A DNA stretch of 64,000 bases from Anas platyrhynchos. Its lineage: Eukaryota; Chordata; Aves; Anseriformes; Anatidae. Below, one piece after another: positions 38,880-52,450 of the stretch (its first letter is position 1; each line of letters starts with the position of its first letter). The stretch covers positions 25,043,001-25,107,000 of the forward strand of contig NC_092592.1 of assembly GCF_047663525.1 (NCBI RefSeq), given 5' to 3'. Under the pieces are notes generated by a model. That model made no database searches. It saw only the letters and a program-made list of their open reading frames with translations, and was not told the DNA's origin. A program made the translations under genes and the position numbers.

Positions 38880-39800
38880 TATATATATTTTTAATAATAT
38901 AGGAAGGTTGTTTTTTTTTTTCTTTACATTGTTAACAAATGCCAAAACTCACCTTTAAAGCGTGGTCTTGTGTCTTGTAAATATCAGGTACACGTAAAGT
39001 GAGCTGACAGTTTTGATTATTTTTTCTCTCCGTGCTCAGTCTCCCAGGCATTGCTCTTTCCAAAGGGGTTTAGCTAATGTTTTCATCTGGAAGTGTTGGA
39101 TTTGCAGCTTGATTTACTTAATAAATGTACAGTAAACCGATGACCCGTTGCCCTCTGGAATAACGATGTGCATGATATGAGGCAGTGGCGTAGAGGGCCT
39201 CCACAATATTTTACAAGCTGTCGATTCAAAATCCTGAGAACAAGTTTAAGCAAAAAGGAAAAAAAAATGTTTTGCCATATTATTAGGAAACAAATAAATA
39301 GAGGAAGAGATTATTCTTTTCTGACTTTTATACAAGCAATAGGCCTTGTTAAAAGGAAGTTTTAATGGCACAGTTATTACATTCCACTACCACTGCATAA
39401 TCCCTAACAAGAAAAATGAAGCACTTAATTTTGCAGTTGTGCAGCACCGCCCCTTTCAAATTCAATTGTTAGACCTTAGCCTTCCTCCTTCCACGGGTTG
39501 GAGACTATTAAATCTGCATTCATGAAATGTCACATTTATTGAACTACATAATTTTTTAATATCACTAGTGCAGGTTTTATAGTTGATTTTATTGTTTTTA
39601 TGGCCATTCGGGGCTCTAAAACCCGGATTTTTTCAATGTTGTCCTTATAATTTTTTTCACACAGTCAGAACTAATAAAATAGAACAGTTGTGACTTTTTA
39701 ATGCAAGGGGTCTCGGAGTTTCAATATTTTCACTCTGCTGGATACTAAAACCAATAAAAATACATGAGATTTTAATTATTTTCTGGATTAAATAAAACCT
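38880..39800. promoter_or_regulatory. AT-rich upstream block, candidate HHEX enhancer
   Basis: Directly beyond the CpG island, 1.4-2.3 kb upstream of the HHEX start codon, lies unique, repeat-poor, AT-rich DNA with many TTTAT/TAAT-type cores (for example 39110-39130 and 39535-39600). No reading frame makes sense. In mouse, upstream sequence within a few kilobases drives early Hex expression (family knowledge, recalled). Assignment to this block is inference. Confidence 0.35.
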
Positions 39801-40364
39801 TTTTTCCCTTTCTTTTGGAACACGCATTCTGTTTGTAGTTTCTGTTGTGAGGGAGATAGTGCAGCTCCAGGTAAGAAGCACGGTACCAGGATCTCTGCGG
39901 CGATGGGCATTTAGAACAAGGGCTTGGAGGCACCGCAAGCTCCGCGCAAGTGCTGCGGGATTTCTGGTCTTTCTTCGCCAGGTTCCTTCTGCGAAGCACT
40001 CCAGTCCATCTGAAAAAGCTCGAGAGAGAGAGAGAAAAAAAAATACACACCCCCCTTTCCTGATTAAAAAACCTTTCCCCTTAATTTTCTTGGAATGCAC
40101 TCGAAACACCCCCGAGTTTTGTCGCTAAGCTGGGAGCTGCCGGGGGGCGGCGGGGAGGGATGCGAGCATCCCCGCGCCGGCAAGGGCTCAGCCCAAAGGG
40201 ATCGGCTGCAGAACTCATTATTTGCTGTAATAACTTCGGGGCCCTGTCCTCCCGTTCGCTCTCCGTGAAATCCCCTGCCTTCGAGAAGCGAAAGGAACCA
40301 AAAAAAAATTTTTTTGGAAAAAAAAAAAAATAAAAATAATAAAATAAAAAAGAGAGAAAAATTA

Positions 40365-40683
<319 letters not shown>

Positions 40684-40775
40684 CAGGGACCCGACCTGCT
40701 CCAGACGGTCCCTGCTACCCTCCCCGACCCCAATGCTGCCCGGGGCTCCGGCCCGGGGGGTCCGGGAGGATCCGA

Positions 40776-40819
40776 GGGGGCCGGTAGGGGCCGGTAGGGG
40801 TCTGGGGGGCCGGTAGGGG
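40776..40819 (+). repeat. G-rich 10-bp tandem repeat, G-quadruplex motif
   Basis: Five runs of four or more G (40776-40780, 40787-40790, 40797-40800, 40804-40809, 40816-40819) are separated by 6-, 6-, 3- and 6-base loops. The underlying unit is GGGGCCGGTA. This satisfies the standard G-quadruplex rule and sits 90 bp beyond the purine microsatellite. Confidence 0.85.
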
Positions 40820-43800
40820 ACCCCCGCCGGCCACCGCGGACCCCTCCCGCTTTGGCGGTGCTGGGGGTGGCCCGGGGAGGCGCTCAGGTGCACACAGCGC
40901 CGGGGCGAAGAGGACCAGGTGGTGCTAGAAAGAAAAAGGGAACAGAATGGAACAGGGCAGAAGAGAACAAACAAACAGACAAAACGAAAACCAAGCAAAG
41001 AAACAAAAAAACAAACGTCGGAAAATCAGAAAATGGATGCAGGGGCTCCCCAGACCAGCGGCATATGCGAGGCGTTATTTTCCACCGCATGCCCCTGGTT
41101 ATCTGCCGCAACGCCACACAGAGGTTCCTGATTCCCGCGCGGTCATGCCAGGCTATAAACCACCTCTGTGATGTTTAAGGGCAACGAGTCCCGAAGCCCA
41201 GAACTCTCTGCTTGCTTCACAGGTTCTCTTACCACCAACATATTTTTTTGTCATGGCACCTGCCCAGTTTCTGCTTTCAAAAATGGGAGTTTTGCCCATC
41301 ACAGCACCCTCTGGGACTCTGCAGACCTCAGGAGAGTTACACCGGAGATTATTTGTTCCTAGCTGAAATAACTGCTTGTGGCTGTACTCAAATAGAAAGT
41401 GATCCAGCAGAGTCCATCTTTTACCAGCCAGTGTGGGCTACCAGCAGAGTCATCAGCTAGTGCTAGCTGGCTCTTTCCAAGAGGATCCAGCCTGCAGCCA
41501 TTCCATCCCTTCCCATTACTGAAAGTATTTCAAGACTCTTCCAAGAGAGGTGAGGCCACAGCCTTGAACATCATCCAAGGAGGAAATAGAAGGGAGTTCA
41601 CCTCTCTGATTTTCCTAGCGCCGTCGAAGCCAGACTGCTCCAGACAGAGGCACTGCACGTTGCGAGGTGATGTCAGTCAGTGCTGCCGTCTTCCAGATAA
41701 GTCATCTGTTAGATATTCACTTCTTACATCCTCCTCCTCCTCACCATCCTGATTTGATTTACTAAGTGTACTGCAACCATAGCAAAAACTAAGGCAGGTC
41801 ACTTTCTAAATAATTCATTAGATGTAGCTGAACAAGACAAATCTTGGTCTGAAAAGGGCTGGACAACATGCGAACTGTTATTATAGGCAGAGCTGGCAGG
41901 GGCTTATCATTTTCCATCCTACATCCCTATGCTCATCTGATTATGATTTTGCCAAATCTAAATCATTCAGGTGGAAAAAAAAAATCTGAAATCTGTTCTG
42001 GGGGAATCTGCCTCATGCTGAGTACCTTTAAGGTTTCAGCAAAACTGCTTCAGCTGTTTCTGAGCATTAGGTTAGAGGAAATCAGATTCTTTTGCCAGCA
42101 TTTAGGTATCCTTGCCTTGTACTGAAAACCTGTGGTGCTCCACCACTAGGGAAACTTCAGGAGATGAAAGTGTCATGCAGAAAGTCAGCCAGGGGTTGCT
42201 TCTTTGGTTCTTCCTTTGCTCTTCCACCTGGGGCTGTAGTTTACAGTCACACAAAATGATCCCAAACCTCTGTAGAGAGACACCAATGCCTCTGTAAGGT
42301 TTTGGGCCTGATTTGGCTCTCCAATGACTCAAAGAGCTCTTGCTTGACGCTGAGTATTTGTGGGTATGAGACATGTTGCTAGCAGTGTGCCCTTTTCCTA
42401 TATGCTGCTGTCACCATCTCTGTGGAAAAAAAAATAATAATAATAAAAAAGGCACAGAATAGCTTTAATGGTGCTTTAGAGTCTTGTCAAAGATTTCCAA
42501 GCCAACATATGCCAGAACCTCCAGGGAGCACATGGGTAAGGTGCTTCCATTTCCTCTAGCCCCCAGTATTATTATGTTAATACCTCTTCTGGGACACCTT
42601 GACTCTGCAAAGTGGGATATGCAACATTTATGGCTCTGTGGTGGAAGGAAGGAACACATGGCCCCATACAATAAACATACCCTAATACCTCTTTCTTTCT
42701 GGACTGGGCTGTCCTAGCAAGTACAGTGATACCAGCTTCTCGAAACCAGAGTTTAAATCTAATTCAGCTCAGTGTGACATAATTCACCAGTTTTCTTCTG
42801 AATTGCAAAAAGGCATCCTAAGAAACTCTGTTTAAACTTTAATGTTTTTTGGAATGCAATTTCCTAACCCTTCCTTGGCCCAAACAGTTTCTTATCTGAC
42901 CGTTATGAGAATGTGGTGAACAATGCTATGAAAAACAAAGCAATATATTGTTCCTTACAGGCTCATATTTCCTATATATCTGCCACCACAAAACATGCAC
43001 TATTCTGGATCCTGCCTATGAGTGCAATTGAAAGCTCCTTGGTTAATTATATTTATTTGGGGTGATGGCAAGAGTAACATGTTAAAACTTCTCTATATTC
43101 TTATGTGTTGGCTACACACCTCAAGATTACACCCAAAAACACATATAATTCCCAGGGGCTAGATTCTCTCTCACATCTTGCACAATCATTTACGTAAGTG
43201 CAAACTGAACATAAAATGCTGCTAACACAGACTACTGGCTACTGTACACCCACTCTGTGTTGATGTAAATGACTCTAACAAGATAGCAGACAATGGAGAA
43301 TCTGCCTAAACTACAGTGATGACAAAACACCTTTTTTTTTTTTTATAACAGCATAATCAGAATACAGAATATTGTACATTTCAAACAGGACTTGTGCAGC
43401 AAGATTGTACATTGCAAGAGTTCCAGCAGGTCCAAAGTACACACGGCTAAATTTGATGTCAGTAGGAATTAGGTATGAATGGGGAGTGTTACTTAGTTAT
43501 TTTTGTTAATGTTTTCCAGAGCTTACACATTCACTCTACATTTTTTAGCAAACTTTATCATTTTGGCATCATAAAATCAATCCCTAGGTAGGTTTGTTTT
43601 ATCTGGAGCAGATACATGCATGCAGTTGTTAATAGTCAAATATAGAAGCTTACAAGAACAATCTAGCTAACAATTAATGGCTGTTTAACTGCGGAATTAG
43701 AAGGATGGATCTGAAATCTGTCCTCATCTGAAAAATAGACTGCTAGACTCCCAGGTCCAGAAGCTCTTCAAAGGCTTCATTTCCATGGGTAGGAGCCAAA

Positions 43801-45439
43801 ATCTTGGGTAGAGTTGGCGGTAAAAGGCCAGCAGAGGAATTGCCTTAGAGACAAATTCAGAACTTGTGTAATGGTTTTGGAGTCCATTGAAGCTGATGAT
43901 CTTCAGAGGCAAATCATGTAGCTTTTCATAACAGCGTGACAGAATTTGCCTTGATGGTTGCATATGGAAATATCATGTAAAGTACTATATTAAATGGCAG
44001 AAATAAAAGGAAGAATCATTATCATGCCAGTATATCCTGCTAGTTCATGCCAGAGGAGGCAGGAGAGTTACTGCTAGGTCTGATGACAGTATGGGGTCTC
44101 CCGCTAGTGGCAAAATCTCAGTGTCACAGAACACTAATGGCACTTTCAGCTGCCCCAGGAATATTGGCACCCACTGAATAGGACTTCTGCTTTGGGACGA
44201 GGACTTGGGATGATGCCACAGCTCCTGGAAGAGCAGCCAACATGGCCTTCACATGGAGCTTGCTCCTCTCAAGTAGAATTTGGGAACACCAACTTCTGAA
44301 TTGTCCAGCTCTGCCAACAACTCCATCTTGGGCCCAGGCAATGCTATCATGGAGTGGAGAGGAAACCCACATGATTAAGTATGCAAAGCAGAAAAATCTG
44401 ATACTTTCCCCAGTCAAAGAAAGATGGTAGTGGTTCCATTCTATGTGTGGAATATAGAAGCAATTGACATCCAACCTGGAACGTTTTGTTGTTTTCTGTG
44501 TTTGGAAAGCATGCATCATTTAATAAAAAGAGCCTCATATCAGTTCTGTATCTGCTGTTGGCTGTCTAAGCAGATGTGAGCTCGAGCTGGCTCAGAGAAA
44601 GGTGTAGGTGAGCATCCTGAGTGGGCTTTTGCTGTGTCTGGTTTCATTCACCGTCTGCAGCAGTAATCCCTTGTTAGGCAAGAAACTGTTTGCATCTCTT
44701 CAGCATTTGGAATTAAGGGAACACTTTTGCAAAATGGCAACCTTTGCTGCTCTCAGTTAGTTTATTTCATAGCCTTTCTTTGTTTGTTTGTTGCTATGTT
44801 TATTTCCCTTCTCTGGAGCCTGGTTGGAAACTTTATCTTGATTGAGCTGTTGTGTTTCTACAGTTTGCTTCTCCATGTCAGCAGTGCTGGTTGGGGAAAC
44901 CTGTTGAAATGCTTGTGCAGCTGAGTGGAGCTCTCCTGGCAGACATGCAGTCAGGCTGATAGCAGGGTGTGTGGTACCACATACAATTACTGCTGAATGG
45001 AAACTGGGACAGCAATATACACTGGGATGGCAATATCTACACCACAACCCATACTGATTATAATACTTTTTGTAAAGGCAAAACAAAAACTAAATCACAC
45101 TTGGCATGAAAATTAATACATTGATATAAAATCTGTCTGTCAGACCTTATGTATGAAAGATTCCAGTTCTTTTCTAATACTTCAAGAATTGGGTTTAACT
45201 AGTTTTTCAGAACAGCTGCTCTTTGTCAATCCTTCCATAGTTTGACCGTCTCATAATCTTACCTCATCCTGGTATTGAGGCCTGAAACTGTAGGTGCAGA
45301 CATTGGAGTTTTAGTGTTGCAGAATTGAAACCATAGCCCAGAGGTTTTCTTGAACCCAAACTATAACCTCTGAGTAAAACCTGATGCAGATGCTAATCCA
45401 AAATTTGATCTCTGGCCATAGTTTATTGTAAAATGTTTG

Positions 45440-45495
45440 CTCAAAAAACAAACAAACAAAAACAAACAAAAACAAACAAACAAACAAACAAAAAA
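45440..45495. repeat. CAAA/CAAAAA simple repeat
   Basis: A run of AAAC-type units with occasional AAAAAC units. The Phe/Leu/Val-rich minus-strand frame through it is spurious. Confidence 0.9.
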
Positions 45496-48309
45496 CTGCA
45501 GCAAAATTACTATAAAACAACCCAAATAGGGAGCTGAAGAGTATCCTCAGCAGCCAGCTGATAGCTGATGAGAAGAGGCAGCAGGACTTAAACCCAGAGC
45601 TTATTGTTACATCCTCATAGATGCTTGCATGCTGTTCAGTTGCTGAATTATCAGACTAATTCAGAGACATTTAAAGTACATGTTTCTGCAGCCATGTTTT
45701 TTGGATCAAGCACACGCATGAAATGCCTGGAGAAGAAGCACCACATCGGGTCCCCACGTTGTTCCTCTTCCTAGCACAGTTAACAAATCCCCATGGTTCG
45801 AAAGTGTGTCCTCTTCTACGGACTCTGAGGAAATGATAGGCAATGACATTTGCTGGGATCATTCATAAAATGAGCAGTGAGAAATGTTAAGCTTATTGGT
45901 CACATGCCAATCCATGTGGTTGTTCACATGTCAAGGTACAGCCAAAGATACAATCTGCATGTGAACAAACACAGGATTTTAAAAATCTGTTCAGACTCAC
46001 TGGATACACAGAGCATCTGGGGAGAAGATGCAGAAGGCAGACTGCTCACCAGGACAGAGACTTCAGAGACTTGCAGATGGTGGAAAAGTCTCACTAATAA
46101 TAGAATCAAAATAGACCAAAAATCCCTCGTACGATATTATTAACATATACTAGAAATTAACTGGAAAAAAACCAACATGTCTTTCTTTTAGAAGATCTGA
46201 TTTTACACTGTCCTCTGTATAGTTGTGTTTTAAGCTTATGTAATCTGACTTTGGGAAGTTTAAACAATAACAGTAATTTTCTTAAAAGCTTAATGTAAAT
46301 TAATATTTCAGGATTAACTAAAACAATCTAACCATTTTAAATTGAGAGTAGAGGTAGCTCACAGTTATTCACTGAAGAACTTCTGACAGCCTGGGAGGAA
46401 CTGGTCAGGAACTACCTGACTTTCGCCATTACTTTTCCTTCCAGAAGATTTGTTCCTGAAGGAAGGAGTATTCTTCTGCAGCTTCTGATGCACCGAAAAT
46501 CTGACCGTAAATCAAGGCAGATTTAATTGGCCTGTGATTACAGAATCATGTCAGAACTGCCTACATCTGAAGATAATGTGCCTCAGCCAAGCTCTTCATT
46601 TCTGTAGCTTCCCAAGCTGCTTTTCTATTGGTTTTCTCTCATTCAGATTACGTCACATTTCATACCAGGACAGAATCCACTGGGAGACATGACCTTGCTC
46701 TTTATGTATCCTTCATAGCACCCATTTGACACCTGTAAAATATTAAACTGTAAGAATGTATGATAAAGTCAGTTAGTCCAGATAAGTGTGTGCTACAGAC
46801 AAACCAGCTTGTTTGGTAGACAGCACCATGGCCTGTCAAAATCTCCATGTATATCACTGAAGAATAAATTCCTAAAGAGTCAGCATGCTCTAGATAAACA
46901 GAAAATCACAGAAACTAGCAGAAGGAAAAAGTCTGCTGCACCATGTATACTCTTCAAAACCACGGTGCAGTTACATTTGTTGTAACTCATCTTTCACGTT
47001 CTGCCCATCGCTTTTTCATTCCATGCTGCAGTTCTATTTCCTAGTTTTCTTCATACTTAATTTATTATATGGGCTTTGGAAACTGCAGTCACCCTGTCCA
47101 CATGTTTCAGGACATAAATAGGTTCTTACGAGTACACAGAAACCTATGGATATAGCCTAAACAGAACTAATTTACATATCTGCCTGCACCTTAACTTGGA
47201 CGCAGGGATGTGCTTTCTTCAGAGAATGCCTGAACCAAGGTTGAGGTCTTGCCAGCATTGCCACAGACCAGAGCACAAATGGGACACAAACGGTGCTGCT
47301 CTCTGCTTTAGGGACTGGCAGAGCAACAACCCCAATGAGCCTTTCTGCTGGCCAAGGGTAGGTGGCTCGAGTGGCCCCCAGCACACAGGAGCCCTTCTTT
47401 AGGGTGGGCAATGTTACTAATGACTGTGCCCACACCTCTCACCACAGGATAACCTATATATAACCCATAACCTATACTCCTGGCAAACGCACCGGAGACC
47501 TTGAAAGGCCGGGTCAAACGCAGACATCTGGCAGGGCTGTGGATGATGAAGTACTGTTATTACATTTTATTTCTGCTAAGCTGGTCGTTACTTACATTAC
47601 CCTCTTGCACCACACTAACCTAGTGCCTCTTATTCCTGCAGGTTTATGCTTAAAACATTATTTAACAGTTATTATGTCATCTTATTCCTGAAGTGTTGAT
47701 TAGCAAATTCTACATCGTCAGCTCTTTATGCTTTTTCTCATCAGCCAGTTCTTCCAAGCATAGAGCTACAGTTGGCTCTTCTTCTCTGAACTTCCTCCAG
47801 CTTGTCTTCCTGGTAACGAGGTGCAGAGAACCACGCTCACCTTTTCCAGATGCTATCTCGCCTCAGTTCCAAGAAGAGAGGCTCGCTCTCTCTTCCCTGT
47901 GGTGTGTCTCTACCGAGAGCCTCGAAACATATTGAATTTTTTTAACCATTGTATCACCTAGCTAACTCAAATGCAAATGCAGAGGCCCTCCTTGCCTGGA
48001 GCACTAGTGAGAACATTTTCTTCACCCAGACAGAAAGGGAAGACCGCAGACCTTGCTTTTCTTACAAAAATTGTCATTTTTGTAGGGAGTTCTGATTGTT
48101 TTCTGACTCTGCGCTAGTCGGGTAAATTGGTTTATTTATGACAGGGAGAGGAATGATAGGAAGTACTAACTAACCCTGTACTAGTGGTCAGAGTAACAGA
48201 AAAACAAAGCTGGTTTCCATTTCTCCGCACTGAGACTGATTTTCCATTGTCGTACCACATTATCTTCCCATTTAAGTCTGCCCATGTAATTCTGTTGTGC
48301 ATCCTGTAA

Positions 48310-48672
48310 TTCTGTTTTAGCGGGTTTAAAACAAACAAAAGGAAGTACTTTTTCACACAGTGCATAATTAAATTGTGGAACTCGTTGCCATGGGAAGCTC
48401 TGGATGCCAAAAGTACAAATAGGTTCAGAAAGGGAGAAGACAAATTAATGGAGGATAGGTACATTGATGAGTATTAAACATAGTGGCTTGCTTACAATGT
48501 TTGGCTCAGGAAGCCCTTACGCTGCTGTTTGATGAAAGCAGGAAAGGATTTCTCCAGCAGTGCCTTTTTCTCACACAGTTCCCCTCAGTTACCTCGTCTA
48601 GTCACTGCCAGGAAGATACTGGCCTTAATGATCTCTCTTAATATGGAAGCTCTAATGTTCTTCTCCTAATGC
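48310..48672 (+). mobile_element. Eroded CR1-type LINE, 3' end of ORF2 plus tail
   Basis: The plus-strand frame 48310-48477 is open for 55 codons and reads like the extreme C-terminus of a CR1-group ORF2, with the hallmark order RKYFFTQ, then KLWNSLPWEAL, then NRFRKGEDKL, and a TAA stop. Downstream, at about 48600-48672, is a degraded match to the conserved CR1 3' UTR (cactgccag...gatactgg...ctaatgttctt). The reverse-transcriptase part is missing, as usual for 5'-truncated CR1 copies. This is the only transposon recognised with confidence in the window. Confidence 0.75.
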
Positions 48673-51600
48673 AAGACACAGATGTCAACAGATGCCTGCT
48701 AAATTGAAAGAGTTATTTTTAAGCTGAATGTTGACTCCAGCACCTCGGAATTCCTCTTTGGACATTTTTATCAGATCTGATCCAGCTGACATTAATGCCT
48801 GGAGTTTACAGCAAAGTGTATTACTGAAGTCAGGTATCTTAAGGTTTCAGGACTGCTAGGTTTGTTGGTGCAGCCAAAGTTTGGTTTTGCAGATAGTATT
48901 GGTTGGATCAACGTTGTTGGGGACTGATGGCAAGAGGAAACCTGTTATCTGTGCTGTGAGAGTTGTATCTGCTCTTGGAGCTCTCTCCCCTCCCTGGAGC
49001 ACCACTGAACAAACGCTCCCACCAGCCAACATGGTGCCATCTCTTCTTGTTGACTTTGCTCTGTATTTGCTGATTTATCAGCCTCTCCTCAGACTTCTCA
49101 GTCTGTCTAAACTGAAGAACAAAATGAGCACAGCCAGACACACACACTCAGAAATGAGGAGGCAGCAGGCCAGTGAGGCAGGGACTGGGTCCTGGCCCCA
49201 CGGTTGCTGCTCTTGCCGGGGTGGAGAGCCTCACCCCACAGGCTGCACCAGTCTCCCCAGTCCAGGAGAGGGAAAACTGGCCCTCAGCTCTGACATCATC
49301 CTTAGTCGCTTTCATATCTTGTTCTGTGTGTTTGGCCACAAAGTATGCAGCTTGATTTTATCTGTGTTGCTTTGTCATTTAGGTCTCTCTCTGTATCATT
49401 CAGAATGACAGAATTTCCTTTTGGTCACTACTTTGTTTCCCTACTTTTCCTGCATCAGCTCTGACTGTGTGCTAACTGCTTTATTTACTGCAGATAAATT
49501 CACTAAGGAAATGTAATGAATAAGAATCAAGTGATTTATTTGTAGTGTGAAGAGAGCCATGTATGTTTATCTCCATTATGTTTGTTACAATGCACGTGGT
49601 TAAAGGCCAGAAAACGATCTGTTGGCTAAGGGCCTACCTCACCGGGAAGTTAATGGAAATGCAAGATCAAATGAAGTAGCTCAATTCTCTCTTTGCCAAC
49701 AGAAGCCCTGAAGTACAAGACAGTTCCTTGGATTTTTAAGATATTTTTTTTCAGATGCTTTGGTCGCAAGAGGAAGGCTGACTGCTTAATCTGACCGAAC
49801 TAGCTATCTGCTACTCCAGCTCCATCACGTAGTACTACGTCTTCAGCATCTCCTGTGTTATTAATGCAAATTTGCTAACTGTTGGTATAGCTACTTGACT
49901 CATATGGTGGTAGACTCTGCAGAGTGAAAGCTTAAATCCAAGTCAAGCACTGGGAGCAGCTCTGGTTCTCTCTTCTTCCCTGAGCACATGCACTACTGGG
50001 ATGGTGAACAGGAACTCCCAGCAAGAGATGCAGCAGTGACTACTGCAGCACTGTGCTGCCAGACAGGGAGGGAAGAAGACCATGGTCCAGCAACTCTGGA
50101 CTGGAAAATGGGAACCAGGACAACTAACCACTGCCACAGCACGCTGCTGGATCTCAGGTCATCTCATCTCTCTGTGCCTGTCACCTGCTCCCCAGCCAGT
50201 TTTTTAGACTATAGTGTTCTAGAGGTATGGTCTATACAGTGTCCTGTTCAGGGAACTCTAGGAGTGCCCATAATTTTCAAAATCATTTTTACACACACAG
50301 TGATCCAAATATTCAAGTTATCAAGCCTTGTTTTACCAAGAAGTTAAGATGCCCCCATGAAAAATTATGATCTATCTTTTCTCTCTCAGTAAGTTAACAT
50401 ACCAGTCCTCAGTTTTTCCAGTGTCAATTATTCTTGCCTACACAGACTGGGGTGCACTACACATGGTACAGAATATTCCCTACAAATAATAGGTTAAAAT
50501 AAACAGCTGACCCAAGCCTAAAGGCAAAGAGCTAGTCCTGGACAACGGGCAAGATAATCAAGGAATAACTAACACAGATAATCAGCAAATCAGTCAAATG
50601 AATTGATTTGGCTTTGGCTGGCGTCCCTGTTTCTGCCTGAAAGCTTCAGTGAAATCCAAATAAGTGGCAGTTATCTTACTGTCTCTTCCTGTTATCTGAC
50701 TCTAATGACAGCAGGGGAGAGAGGGGGAAATCATGTCTTTGAACAGGATCATGGCCTTTCCTTTAAAGTAAATACTACATCAAAATGGAAACTGCCTGAA
50801 GAATGAGCCTGCCTTGGCCTAGTTCTGAGCAGATTAATATATTAAATCCAGACAATATTGGATTCTTGCAATGGCTTCTGCACCTTCACTACAAACAGAC
50901 ACACAGAAAATCAGAAAGTTGTATTTATAATGACCTGAAGGTGGCTAACAATGCAGTGTGAGGTAGCTGTGAAGAGTCAAAATGCAGCCAAGGCATCTGT
51001 ATTTTATGTTTCAATAAATGTCTTTAACATTGAAAAGTACAATATGAAAATTCAAAGTGAATGATCCTTATCCCAGATTCATCTACACACTTGTAGCATC
51101 CAATTCAAAATCACGATCTCCTTGGTTTTCTGCAGAGTGGTCAGAAACAAGAATGGCACCTAGCGCTGAGGTTTCCATCTCTATCCACCTTCAGACAGAG
51201 CAGAGAATGACTGGGTTCTCATTTAGGTACCACAGAGAACATCAGTTTTAACTATTTTGTTAAAACAAACAAAACCAACAACAAACAAAACCCATATCAA
51301 ATATTCATTCTTACACCACAGTTTAAAACAGTCTTCCTAAAGTCCTCCATCCTTCCTTTGAGTACTGGTTCCTGAAGAAACAATGACACGTTCCAACTTT
51401 GTAGTGTTATGGCACTACTGTCATTAGGTTTGAAGATATTATTTTAGGTACTTTTCCAAGGTCTCTAACATTTTGAGTGTTCTTTCATATTTTCAAAAGA
51501 TTGTACCCAGATGGATAGATGGCACTGAGGGGTGGAGAGATATAGATCATAAAAATAATACAATTTAAAAAGACTAAATAATTTTTTAATACTTTCAGCT

Positions 51601-51899
51601 CTGGAAGGTTCACATTCACTTCCTTAATAATTATGGTTTTTAATGAGAGGAGGAGAGGACACATTATATTGTATATCCAAGATTTGTTTCAACATATTAT
51701 TCTGAAAAAGTTGCTGCCAAAATTGAGAAGACACTGGCCAACATTTTTGCATATTATACTTATACTTAGCATTTTGTTTCATTTTACTTCTAGAACTTTA
51801 AAAATGTTTTGACTCTGATTTGCTGGAAAGAAAATGAGCTGAAAGTGAGGTTTCAACCTGGACTGATTTTCAAAGCATTAGAAAATAAAAATGGAAATG

Positions 51900-52450
51900 C
51901 TGGAAAATGAAATGCAGTCTAAAAATGTTCAGAGACAATTAAATGTAATAGAAAGAAAGCACCTATCACTTAACTGAATTTTCGCTGCTAAAGCAGTTTT
52001 ATGTTTACTATCCACAGGTACTAACATTTATGATAGTAACCTTTATAGAGTCAATTTAATTATCTTTATCTTATTACAAATAATAAATTTAGTTGTCCTA
52101 CAATGAAAATCAATTGTCAACATAAGCTATGGTTAACATCTAATAAAACAGCCCTCTGTAAATCCATGATTAATAAGATTGGCTTCTGTATTAACTAACA
52201 GACATCATAAAATTTCCTTCCTTGCATTAATCTGTATATTCAAGGTTCATCCTGTTGGACTGAGTTTCCTAAAATAAACTGTTACAGTGAATGAGCAAGA
52301 TTTTGGCGCCTACCATTACTGTTATAACCATTTTAATATATATCTATAGCTGAATGGTTTCAAAATTAATGTCGTATTTTAATTAAGTCATAGAAGATGC
52401 TGGCTATAATGAATAAGCGATTCACTTCTTTGTTTCCATTAGTCTCTGAA
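51900..52450. promoter_or_regulatory. AT-rich unique block, candidate conserved non-coding element
   Basis: Repeat-free AT-rich DNA with clustered homeodomain- and GATA-like cores: a TTATCTTTATC run near 52060, CAATTGTCAA near 52110, GATTAATAAGATTGG near 52168. No frame resembles a protein. It lies about 14.5 kb upstream of HHEX. Enhancer function is a guess from composition. Confidence 0.2.

Noticed and set aside
45790-45810. GGTTCGAAA resembling a tRNA T-loop
   Set aside because: No acceptor stem, D arm or anticodon arm can be folded around it.
48132-48464. 110-residue minus-strand frame
   Set aside because: It is the antisense shadow of the CR1 ORF2 fragment read on the plus strand.
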